From Gimesia sp. (lineage in GTDB: Bacteria > Planctomycetota > Planctomycetia > Planctomycetales > Planctomycetaceae), in assembly GCA_002706765.1 (NCBI GenBank), contig PAJV01000020.1, positions 62,001 to 126,000 on the forward strand: a stretch of 64,000 nt of DNA, written 5' to 3'. The notes beneath the pieces are model-generated. The model worked only from the letters and a program-made list of their open reading frames with translations. It was not told the origin of the DNA and did not search any database. This document shows, one piece after another, positions 45,549 to 53,921 of this stretch. Numbering within the stretch: position 1 is the first letter of the stretch; the number at the start of each line of letters is the position of its first letter. Position numbers and translations under genes: made by a program.

Positions 45549-48092
45549 ATGCGATATCAGAATGATCAGATGATTCGAATTCGGGGGGCACACTGCCATA
45601 ATCTGAAAAATATCGACGTGGATCTGCCGCATAACCAGATCTCAATCGTGACGGGCGTCAGTGGAAGCGGGAAAAGCAGCCTGGTATTTGACACCATTCA
45701 TCAGGAAGGACAACGACGTTTTCTGGAAAACCTGTCGTCTGGAACACGACAGTTATTCAGCCAGACGCAACCAGTTGCCGTCGATCAGATTCTGGGGCTG
45801 CCACCCACTATCTGTTTTGATCAAACTCAAAGAGTGCAGTCCCGGCGCAGTACACTGGCCACCCTGACAGAGTTGTATGACTATTTTCGATTACTCTTTG
45901 CAAAACTGGGAATTGTTCACTGCGTGAATTGCGGGCAGGCACTCCATCAGCAGACTCCGGAACAAATTGTCGATCTGGTGCTGGCACTCGAAGACCGCAA
46001 AAAAGTCATGATTCTGGCTCCCCTCGTTTCCGCCAAAAAAGGAAATCATGCGGCACTTTTAAATCAGATTGTGAAAGAGGGGTTTGTCCGCGCCAGAATT
46101 GATGGTGCCGTGATTGATATCACGCAACCTCACGACCTCCCGGAGAATGTTCCACATGATATCGAAATCGTGATCGATCGAATCATCGTAAAAGAGGGGA
46201 TCCAGTCACGCCTCAAGGAATCGGTTGACCTGGCTTTAAAACAGGGGGGTGGTGCCTGCCTGGTCAGTCAGCAGACTGAGTCTGGCTGGTCGGACCGGTA
46301 TGTGAGCACCCGACTGGCTTGCGGACAATGTAATCTGAGTTTCCCTGATCCCGAGCCGGTCACCTTCAACTTTAACAGTCCTTACGGTGCCTGCCCAACC
46401 TGTGAAGGCCTGGGAGTGATTACGCAGCCCGACGCCGCAGATGAGCAGATCTGCCCGGACTGTCAGGGCGCCCGTATCAGTCCCTATGGACGTTCCATTC
46501 TTTTGAATCAGCGTTCCATTGACCAGGTTACCGCGTTAACACCGCCGGAAATCACCAGTTGGCTCGATCAGTGGGAATCAGTCTCCCTTCAAGAAAGAAG
46601 TCATCAGTTTCAGGCCATTGCTGATCAGATCATTCCCTCTGTTCGCAGCAGGTTGAACTACCTGACTGAGATCGGACTGGGTTATATTCAACTGTCGCGG
46701 CCCTCCCAAACGTTATCGGGCGGTGAATTACAGCGTGCCAGACTTGCTGCCTGCCTGGGAGCCGGTACGACGGGAGCCTGTTACATTCTGGACGAACCTA
46801 CGGCCGGTTTACACGCGAATGAAACACACAAACTACTCAAAATATTACAGCGTCTAAAGCAGGCAGGGAATACGATGATCGTTGTCGAACATGATCACGA
46901 TGTCATCAAATCAGGTGATTATATAGTTGATATTGGCCCCCGTGCCGGCACCGAAGGAGGAAACCTGGTGTTCTCCGGTGAATTTGAACAATTCATCCAA
47001 CATCAGGAATCGATTACCGCACAAGGGTTAACTACAAGCACTCCATCCAGGAGGAAGACTGAGGAGACGGATCCGAGCATTCTGCAATTCCTGCAACTTA
47101 CCGGGGCTCGAATCAATAACCTCAAAGAGGTCACGCTAAAAGTACCACTGCAGCAACTTGTCTGTGTCACGGGAGTCAGTGGTTCAGGAAAAACGTCTCT
47201 GATCATTGACACACTGGTCCCTGCCATCAAGTCAGAGTTGAACCGACGTCCGAATTCCGCATTGCTGTATGACTCTCTGCAGGGGATTGAACATCTGCAG
47301 CAGATTAAAATTATTGATCAGACTGCCTTGGGGAAAAACGGACGTTCCAACCCGGCGACTTATTGTGGTATCTGGGACGAAGTGCGAAAACTGTTTTCGA
47401 AGACAAAATCGGCACGCCTGCGCGGCTATGCCCCACGACGATTCAGTTTCAATTCAGCGGAAGGCCGCTGTGGGGAATGCCGTGGCACTGGGGTGAAACG
47501 AATCGATCTGAAATTTCTGCCTCCCGTATTTCTGCCTTGCGAAAAATGTCACGCGAAACGATTCAACCGGGGAACTTTATCGGTTACCTATCGTGGCAAA
47601 ACAGTCAGTGATGTTCTGGAAATGCCGATTTCCCAGGCCTGGGAGTTTTTTGAGTCGATTCCCCGAATTCGCAATGTACTGCAGGTGATGCTGGATCTTG
47701 GCCTGGGATATCTGGCTCTGGGACAGCCGGCCAATCTGCTTTCGGGGGGAGAAGCACAACGGATCAGGCTGGCTTCAGAACTGGTTTCTCCCTTAAACGG
47801 CAGGACGCTCTTTGTACTGGATGAACCGACACGCGGGCTGCATTCGCATGATATCGATTGTTTATTACGCACTTTAAACAAACTGATCGATGCTGGCAAT
47901 TCGGTGCTGGTCATTGAACATCATCCCCAGGTCATGTGTGCCGCGGACTGGATGATTGATATGGGGCCTGAAGCGGGTGAGGAGGGGGGCTTCCTCATCG
48001 ATGAGGGTTCCCCGGAGGAGATTGCCGCTAACCGGCAGGGAGCGACTGGTAGAATGCTGTACGATCTGTATTCTGATGTAGCATCCGATTGA
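45549..48092 (+). CDS. UvrA paralogue (compact excinuclease subunit A-like ABC protein)
   Basis: 847 residues with two ABC halves: Walker A GVSGSGKSS (36-44), signatures LSGGELQRARLAA and LSGGEAQRIRLAS, Walker B ILDEPTAGLH and VLDEPTRGLH. Zinc motifs remain: CGQCNL-CPTC-CPDC in the first half and CGECRG-CEKCH in the second. The UvrB-binding region is present (LVSAKKGNHAALL, RARIDGAVIDI). Between CPTCEGLGVI and ICPDC, about 90 residues of standard UvrA are missing, which accounts for the short length (usual ~940). A DNA-damage or antibiotic-resistance role is possible (paralogue classes). AAGG seven bases before the ATG. Lone gene. Confidence 0.9.
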   Translation: MRYQNDQMIRIRGAHCHNLKNIDVDLPHNQISIVTGVSGSGKSSLVFDTIHQEGQRRFLENLSSGTRQLFSQTQPVAVDQILGLPPTICFDQTQRVQSRRSTLATLTELYDYFRLLFAKLGIVHCVNCGQALHQQTPEQIVDLVLALEDRKKVMILAPLVSAKKGNHAALLNQIVKEGFVRARIDGAVIDITQPHDLPENVPHDIEIVIDRIIVKEGIQSRLKESVDLALKQGGGACLVSQQTESGWSDRYVSTRLACGQCNLSFPDPEPVTFNFNSPYGACPTCEGLGVITQPDAADEQICPDCQGARISPYGRSILLNQRSIDQVTALTPPEITSWLDQWESVSLQERSHQFQAIADQIIPSVRSRLNYLTEIGLGYIQLSRPSQTLSGGELQRARLAACLGAGTTGACYILDEPTAGLHANETHKLLKILQRLKQAGNTMIVVEHDHDVIKSGDYIVDIGPRAGTEGGNLVFSGEFEQFIQHQESITAQGLTTSTPSRRKTEETDPSILQFLQLTGARINNLKEVTLKVPLQQLVCVTGVSGSGKTSLIIDTLVPAIKSELNRRPNSALLYDSLQGIEHLQQIKIIDQTALGKNGRSNPATYCGIWDEVRKLFSKTKSARLRGYAPRRFSFNSAEGRCGECRGTGVKRIDLKFLPPVFLPCEKCHAKRFNRGTLSVTYRGKTVSDVLEMPISQAWEFFESIPRIRNVLQVMLDLGLGYLALGQPANLLSGGEAQRIRLASELVSPLNGRTLFVLDEPTRGLHSHDIDCLLRTLNKLIDAGNSVLVIEHHPQVMCAADWMIDMGPEAGEEGGFLIDEGSPEEIAANRQGATGRMLYDLYSDVASD

Positions 48093-48231
48093 TATTTTTT
48101 CTGAAGTCAATCAAAAGTACCCCCTGCAGAAACGGCTCATTTTAATTATACTGAATTCAGGCCTGTCAACCGCCGCTTCAATCATCGTTTTACATCCTGA
48201 TTGCCTTAGAGAAAGCTGAACTTCGATCGCT

Positions 48232-48690
48232 ATGAAATTATTTAATGAGTACGGCATTTCGTTTGAATATCCAGATGACTGGGAACTCTCCAAAGAAGTG
48301 GACGAGAAGAATGGAGAAATTCAAATTGGAGTCGCTGGTGCTGACTCTTCTTTCTGGATGATTTCGCTGTTTCTGGTTGATATTCCAGCTGAGGATCTAT
48401 TGAAAAAGTCACTGGAAGTTTTTCAGGAAGAATATGATGAACTGGATGTGTACGATACCAAAGCCAGGCTGGCAGGCAAGGAGTGCCCTGGTTACGACGT
48501 CGAGTTTGTCTGCTCTGAATTGATCAACAGTGCTTTTCTGCGGGTCCTGAAAACCAGCCTGTTTACAGTATTTATCCTCTATCAGGGAACCGATCAGGAT
48601 TTGCAGAATTCCCTGAAAGACCTGGAGGCCATTTCTCTGAGTCTGGATATTTTTGATAATGAATTTGACGGCTATCTGGATATAGTTTAA
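48232..48690 (+). CDS. Small PsbP/DcrB-like hypothetical protein
   Basis: 152 residues, acidic, no signal peptide or membrane helix. The start MKLFNEYGISFEYPDDWELSKE and alternating beta strands with helix (LKKSLEVFQEEYDELDVYD) resemble the PsbP/Mog1/DcrB fold (weak inference). No catalytic motif seen. It follows the UvrA-like gene by 139 bases on the same strand, with no evident promoter of its own. Codon use is like the neighbours. Confidence 0.6.
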   Translation: MKLFNEYGISFEYPDDWELSKEVDEKNGEIQIGVAGADSSFWMISLFLVDIPAEDLLKKSLEVFQEEYDELDVYDTKARLAGKECPGYDVEFVCSELINSAFLRVLKTSLFTVFILYQGTDQDLQNSLKDLEAISLSLDIFDNEFDGYLDIV

Positions 48691-48732
48691 GTTGATATCC
48701 TGCGAATGAACCAAAACTCCGAAATTCAATGA

Positions 48733-48762
48733 TTGCTTACCAAAGTCGACTGGTTTTATAAT
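48733..48762 (+). promoter_or_regulatory. Candidate promoter with perfect TATAAT
   Basis: TTGCTT (48733-48738), 18-base spacer, TATAAT (48757-48762), 120 bases before the small winged-helix gene. The -10 box is perfect, the -35 box weak. The remaining 48691-48882 gap shows no gene. Confidence 0.45.
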
Positions 48763-48882
48763 GATCAGACAAGACCGTTGCAAACGGGCGTTCCAAGGTG
48801 TGTAACCGAAGCAGCGTATTGGCAGAGGAAGCCATCACCGTACTGTTACCGAAAACTGCAGGTATAACTCAGGAGCATTTTG

Positions 48883-49110
48883 ATGTCAGCGGAAATAGAA
48901 TCACATCAGGTTGAGAGCATCGGAGTTGTGGCAGGGGTTGTCTGGCAATATTTAAGTGAACATGAACCGGTGACGCTCAGCAAGCTTTCACGTGAGATCG
49001 AGGCGCCCCGTGATCTGGTCATGCAGGCAGTCGGCTGGCTCGGCCGAGAAGGTAAAATTGAATTCCACCAGGGATCACGCAGTAAACTCATCTCTCTGGT
49101 AAATGAATGA
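48883..49110 (+). CDS. Small winged helix-turn-helix protein (DUF2582-like)
   Basis: 75 residues. I chose the ATG at 48883, seven bases after a perfect AGGAG; a TTG one codon earlier is also open. Helices and wing (LSEHEPVTLSKLSREIEAP, DLVMQAVGWLGREGKIEF) match the DUF2582 winged-helix family, which forms one small DNA- or protein-binding domain; its target is unknown. Stands alone between orphan genes. Confidence 0.8.
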   Translation: MSAEIESHQVESIGVVAGVVWQYLSEHEPVTLSKLSREIEAPRDLVMQAVGWLGREGKIEFHQGSRSKLISLVNE

Positions 49111-49207
49111 ATTCATACTGCTCGTCTGACTGCAAAATACAGGGCATAATATTACAGCAGACAGTAGCCTCCTTTTCCCTGAAATCTGCCCTGGGGAGTT
49201 TACAGAA

Positions 49208-50158
49208 TTGAATGACTCAAAAATCAATGAACTGTTTCAACAGGCGCGGCTTCTCCAGAAATCGCGTGAAATCAAAAAAGCCATAGAGGTTTATCAGCGG
49301 ATTCTCAGTATCAAACCTGCAGAAAAGAAAGCTCATGTCTCGATTGCAACGGCTTACTTTCAGTTGCAACAGTATCCCGAAGCCATCAAGCACTTTGAGG
49401 AAGTGACCCGCCTGGCCCCGGCTGATCCCTCGCCCTATATCAATATGGGAGCGATCTATAACCGCATGGGTGAATACAAACAGGCACTTAATGTGTTAAG
49501 AAAAGCTGTTCAGAAAGATAAAAAATCCGCAGATGCATTCTACAACATGGGAATCGCCCACAAGGGTTTGAACCAGTTGAGCATGGCGGTAACAGCCTAT
49601 AAACAGGCTCTCATATTTGACAATGACATGGTCGATGCCCATTTCAATCTGGGTAACGTTTATCTGGAAATGAAAAATCATACTCAAGCGCATTCGAGCT
49701 TCTCACGAGCGCTGGAGATCTCCCCTGGCTTTCAGAAAGCCAGAAATGCTCTGAAAATTCTGGATACAGAATCCGTAAAAGAGAAAGCGAAACGGAGTCC
49801 TTTTGGACGTCTGGTTGATGAATCGATGCTCCGCAAAAAAGGCGCCAGCGTTTCTACCTGTGATCTCAGTGCCGAAGAACGCGCGAATGACCGCCGCGAG
49901 ATTCATAAGTTGTGCGGAGAAATCACGGAAATCACGCATACTATTGTCGAGGACCTGAAGAAAGGTATAACACCGGGCCTGCTCAACCTGAATCGTTGCA
50001 TTTCTCAGAGTCGAAAGCACTATTCTGAACTGGATGTTATTTACTCGACATTTCAGAAAAAAGTGAAGTCTCTCACTGACATGAGAAAGTTGCTGAAGCA
50101 TCGCATGCTTGAGTTGAGTTCGCATGAAGAATTAATCAATTCGCGCGGTGCAGATTAA
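49208..50158 (+). CDS. TPR-repeat protein with C-terminal coiled coil
   Basis: 316 residues, starting with TTG at 49208 after GGGGAG. Five to six tetratricopeptide repeats in residues ~5-180, with consensus AIEVYQRILSIKPAEKKAHV, AIKHFEEVTRLAPADPSPYI, ALNVLRKAVQKDKKSADAFY, AVTAYKQALIFDNDMVDAHF and AHSSFSRALEISPGFQKARN. The last 135 residues are polar with helices that may coil (about 230-310). A soluble protein-protein scaffold, partner unknown. Its 3' end overlaps the convergent comEC gene by 23 bases. Confidence 0.85.
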   Translation: MNDSKINELFQQARLLQKSREIKKAIEVYQRILSIKPAEKKAHVSIATAYFQLQQYPEAIKHFEEVTRLAPADPSPYINMGAIYNRMGEYKQALNVLRKAVQKDKKSADAFYNMGIAHKGLNQLSMAVTAYKQALIFDNDMVDAHFNLGNVYLEMKNHTQAHSSFSRALEISPGFQKARNALKILDTESVKEKAKRSPFGRLVDESMLRKKGASVSTCDLSAEERANDRREIHKLCGEITEITHTIVEDLKKGITPGLLNLNRCISQSRKHYSELDVIYSTFQKKVKSLTDMRKLLKHRMLELSSHEELINSRGAD

Positions 50159-52787
50159 AATCGGCCTGCTGCACCGGTGGTTCCTTCTGGTTATCATCCC
50201 TGCGGAAGGGCTTGACTGTTAAATTGCCGGTCTTATCCACCTGACAGACAATTGCTCCGTGCTGACGGGTTGAATAAATCTGTGTATTTTCAGAGAAAGT
50301 CTTTTTCAGAACAGGGATTGTCTGTTTCTGACCGCCACTGACAATCACATAGGCAGGCTTCGCCCAGGCATTCAACTCACGGGTATTCGCGGTTCGACTG
50401 CCATGGTGGGGGGAGAGAAGCACATCAACCCGGCCGCTCACAGGCAGACTCAACAGTTTGTTGAGTCCCGCCCCTTCCAGGTCCCCTGTCAGTAATATCT
50501 GACGCCCGCCATAAGAAATTCGCAACGTCAGACTGGAGGGGTTATCATCCTGATATTGATTACCATATTCGGGATGCAATACCTCGATGCTCGTCGTATC
50601 ACCCAGTTGAATGCAGTCCCCTTTGCCGATGAGTTTTACAGGAACTTGTTCCTCCAATGCAGCATCACATAATTCGAGAGTTCCCTTCTGAAACCGTGCC
50701 AGAAACGATTGGGGAAAGGCAAGCTCACGTACATATCCCTTAGCGATCAGTTCTGCTGCAGAGTTATAATGGTCCCGATCGGCGTGTGAAATCAGCAGTA
50801 AATCCACCCGGCGAATCCTCCGTGCCAGCAGGGTCTTCTTGATTTTCAAATAAGTCTGTTCTACAGGTGACAGTGAACCGGCGTCGTAGAGTATGGTTTC
50901 TCCACCAGGAGCTTCAATCAGAATAGACACTCCATGATTGACGGCAATAAAGGTACATCGCAGGGCAGGTTGCTGCGGAATTAACAGAGGCACTGACAGT
51001 CCCGCGAGGATCCAGACAGGCAACAACGACAACCGTAATTGTTTGAAGGGTATGCGGGTGATCCAGCGCTGTTTCCAGAAACCAGACAGACCGCAAATCA
51101 GCAGCAAAACATAATACACCAGAATCCACCAGAGGGCAGGGGACGGTAACTCGAAATGTGATAAAGGTAAATTCGATGACCACTCCACAATCCCGAGCAG
51201 AATTTGCAGGCTCTGGTCAAAACAGAATCCTAAGATCCCGGCAGTAAACGGAAGCAGGGAACCGACAAACATCAGAAGGTATCCCAGCAGGAGAATCAGA
51301 AACAGAAACGGGAAAATCAGTGTATTCACAATCAGCCCGATTGGAGCCAGCAGGTTAAAGTGATAGAGGACCAGAGGGGCTGTGGCGATCCAGATGAAGA
51401 AGGTCACCAGGAATATTGTGTAGAGCATCCGAAAATATTGAAACGCCCACCGCTGTAATGGTGTCTGCAGCAGCGGATCATTTGCTTTCAACCGCCAACT
51501 CAGGGGAAGCCAGGTTTGCTGATACAGGTTTTTATAAAAGTCCTGATTGACCGTCCAGAGAATCGTCGCTACTGCCAGAAACGAAAGCTGTGTTCCCACA
51601 TCAAACAGGTCTGTTGGATTGATCAGCAGAATAATCAGCGCTGACACACATACCAGGTTCAAGGTGGTAATCGTACGCCAGTTGACCAGCCCCAGGGTTA
51701 CAAGCACACAAAAAGAAGCCGCTCTTAAGATTGGCGGACGGATTTCGATAATCGAAAGGTAAAACAGAATTGCCAGCACCAATAAAGTGACCGTCACTGT
51801 TCGCGGCAGATTCAGTATATGACAGATACTCCACACAAAAACGCTGAAAAATCCAATGTGAAGTCCGGAGATCGCTAAAAAATGGATCAGCCCGGACTGA
51901 CTGAATTCCTGCCTTACTTTCGCACTCAACTGGGTTCGTTCACCCAGCAATAGTGCCAGCGCGACTGGCTGCGTAGACTCTGATGTATGGCTGACGATAA
52001 GGGTTTTAAACCAGTTGTGAACTGCTGTGCGTACCCGGCTCCAGGAATAATCATCCGATTTCTTAAGCATGGTTACCGCTTCAGGAATCTTAACCGAGAG
52101 GGTAGCGTCGATTTTCTGTTTGCGAAAATAAATAGAAAAATCATAATCTTCAGGGTTGTCTGGTTTCGCACAACGTTTTAACTCGCCACAAATATCAATC
52201 AGATCCCCGGCTGCCAGCTGGCTGGCAAGTGCTGACTCCGATGTTGTCCGGTTTTCTGTGATGAATACACGAACTTTCCCCGTGATGGGTACTTCGTCGG
52301 AATTTTTCATCAGAAGATTCTGGCAGGCGAGTGTAAACTGAATTCGCCTCTGAGGCTGTTCCGGATTCAGTAACTCGTCTTCACTCAGGTCGCGAATATC
52401 TGGTTTGGAGGAAATCTTCCCGGCTAGCCTGACCGTACAACTGGAGTCCTGCTGCTGATCTGTCGGGGGAAGCAGACGCGTGACATGTTCCGGACTGCGA
52501 CAAAACCAGAATTCGTGATGTCGCAGGGCTCCCAGGCAGACGACTACTGTCAGGAGCATGAAAGTGGCGGTTTGCCCCCAATGCGCCCGAAAAGTCAGTA
52601 GCCAGCAGATTAAGGCGGCAACCGCAGACAGGAGCCAGAACGAAATCTCCGGACTCAACCATGCGTCCAGCAGAATCCCCGCAGCAAAACAGATCAATAC
52701 GGTCAGGGCAGGATACCGCTGAGGTTTCTGCAGAACGTGATCCCCGGGATTTGAGGACTGATCTGTCTTGTCAGGGGACTCGTTCAT
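50136..52787 (-). CDS. comEC: ComEC/Rec2 DNA-uptake channel protein
   Basis: Membrane protein that moves single-stranded DNA across the inner membrane during transformation. 883 residues from the ATG at 52785-52787 (the TTG one codon upstream is less likely). Order: N-terminal helices, DUF4131 OB-like domain (about 95-240), competence domain with HFLAISGLHIGFFSVFVW and many helices (about 270-580), and a C-terminal metallo-beta-lactamase domain with ISHADRDH near residue 665 and LSPHHGSRTAN. All three parts intact. No other com gene in view. Convergent with the TPR gene (23 base overlap). Confidence 0.94.
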   Translation of the reverse strand: MNESPDKTDQSSNPGDHVLQKPQRYPALTVLICFAAGILLDAWLSPEISFWLLSAVAALICWLLTFRAHWGQTATFMLLTVVVCLGALRHHEFWFCRSPEHVTRLLPPTDQQQDSSCTVRLAGKISSKPDIRDLSEDELLNPEQPQRRIQFTLACQNLLMKNSDEVPITGKVRVFITENRTTSESALASQLAAGDLIDICGELKRCAKPDNPEDYDFSIYFRKQKIDATLSVKIPEAVTMLKKSDDYSWSRVRTAVHNWFKTLIVSHTSESTQPVALALLLGERTQLSAKVRQEFSQSGLIHFLAISGLHIGFFSVFVWSICHILNLPRTVTVTLLVLAILFYLSIIEIRPPILRAASFCVLVTLGLVNWRTITTLNLVCVSALIILLINPTDLFDVGTQLSFLAVATILWTVNQDFYKNLYQQTWLPLSWRLKANDPLLQTPLQRWAFQYFRMLYTIFLVTFFIWIATAPLVLYHFNLLAPIGLIVNTLIFPFLFLILLLGYLLMFVGSLLPFTAGILGFCFDQSLQILLGIVEWSSNLPLSHFELPSPALWWILVYYVLLLICGLSGFWKQRWITRIPFKQLRLSLLPVWILAGLSVPLLIPQQPALRCTFIAVNHGVSILIEAPGGETILYDAGSLSPVEQTYLKIKKTLLARRIRRVDLLLISHADRDHYNSAAELIAKGYVRELAFPQSFLARFQKGTLELCDAALEEQVPVKLIGKGDCIQLGDTTSIEVLHPEYGNQYQDDNPSSLTLRISYGGRQILLTGDLEGAGLNKLLSLPVSGRVDVLLSPHHGSRTANTRELNAWAKPAYVIVSGGQKQTIPVLKKTFSENTQIYSTRQHGAIVCQVDKTGNLTVKPFRRDDNQKEPPVQQADFNLHRAN

Positions 52788-52809
52788 CAAAACAGGAACC
52801 CCGTTGAAT

Positions 52810-53763
52810 TCAGGGGACGACGGGTAGATTTAAATCAACCTGGTTGTGCATCGTATAAAATCGAAATCGGTTTCCATCCGGAATCAACAAGCCACTCGAC
52901 TGATTGACTTCGGGTCTGGTCAGCGGATTGTTTTTATATTTGACCCAGTCAATCATATTCTTAGATGCAGCAATATTAGTGGTCCATAATGAAGGCTTTT
53001 GAGCAGCCGCCGTACCATGAAATATCATGTAGTAGGTTCCCCGGTATTTGATCAGCTGATTCATGGCAATCATTTTTTGATCATAGGATTCTGGTCCCGG
53101 CTGCATCACCGGCTGGTCGTTATTAATATTGGTCCAGACTTTCATATCCGGAGAAGTCGCCAGCCAGATCCCGGCGTCCCGCCGTTCATAAAACAGATAC
53201 CAGGTATCCTTTTCATGCCAGACAACCGGGGTGCCATAGGGACCTGCAGCGATGGGTGTGCCGTCCGACATACGCACATCCAGGGCACCGATGCGTTTCC
53301 AGTTCACACCATCGGCTGAAGTCAGGTGCTGGGCGATGTCATTTTTGCCTTCAGCAAACATGTGGTATGTATCTCCCTGTCTGATCACCATCATGTCTTC
53401 GACCCAGTGCTGCTGGTAGACCGGATTACAGGGAGAACGCGTCCAGTGGATGCCATCGCAGGACCAGGCATACCCCAGTTTTTTCATGCCTGCGCGGGTT
53501 CCATCGTAGCCGGTAAACCACATGTGATAGAAGTCCCCTTCTTTGAGAATCCAGCCACGCTCCCGGATTTTAACGTCCCAGTGACCGGGTCCCTGGGCCT
53601 CAAAGATCGGATTGTCCGCATAGGGACGAAATCTGGTTAATTCATCGGGAAAACTGATTTCTTCTGCAACAAGCGACGAATGGATTACGTATAGAAATAG
53701 AGTCGTTACGAGCAGGAAAGCGCATTGCAAACGTGTGTAGAAATTCACCGTGGCTCCGTTCAT
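52810..53763 (-). CDS. Secreted five-bladed beta-propeller, glycosidase-like
   Basis: 317 residues with an N-terminal signal peptide (about 10-33, RLQCAFLLVTTLFLYVIHSS). Repeated blade elements of the GH32/GH43/GH130-like five-bladed propellers: FYHMWFTGYDG, YAWSCDGIHWTR, TYHMFAEGKND, TWYLFYERRDAGIWLATSPD, YYMIFHGTAAAQKPSLWTTN. Acid/base and nucleophile residues cannot be assigned with certainty. Start ATG at 53761-53763. A single gene, upstream of comEC on the same strand (gap 22 bases); an exported sugar-active or sugar-binding protein is the likely role. Confidence 0.75.
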   Translation of the reverse strand: MNGATVNFYTRLQCAFLLVTTLFLYVIHSSLVAEEISFPDELTRFRPYADNPIFEAQGPGHWDVKIRERGWILKEGDFYHMWFTGYDGTRAGMKKLGYAWSCDGIHWTRSPCNPVYQQHWVEDMMVIRQGDTYHMFAEGKNDIAQHLTSADGVNWKRIGALDVRMSDGTPIAAGPYGTPVVWHEKDTWYLFYERRDAGIWLATSPDMKVWTNINNDQPVMQPGPESYDQKMIAMNQLIKYRGTYYMIFHGTAAAQKPSLWTTNIAASKNMIDWVKYKNNPLTRPEVNQSSGLLIPDGNRFRFYTMHNQVDLNLPVVP

Positions 53764-53921
53764 TTGATAACATTCATCAGGTTTCGTATGTTTCCACTGC
53801 CATCTTATTGAAGTTTCGTTATTATACGCAAATCACTTTCCGAAATACAAAGTGTCAGAGATGAATTCTGAGAGCACCTGCCCGGCAGGACATTTTGAAA
53901 TCAGAACCAAAAGGATTTACC

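Noticed and set aside
52156-52341. Plus-strand ORF over comEC
   Set aside because: Shadow frame of an intact, conserved minus-strand gene.
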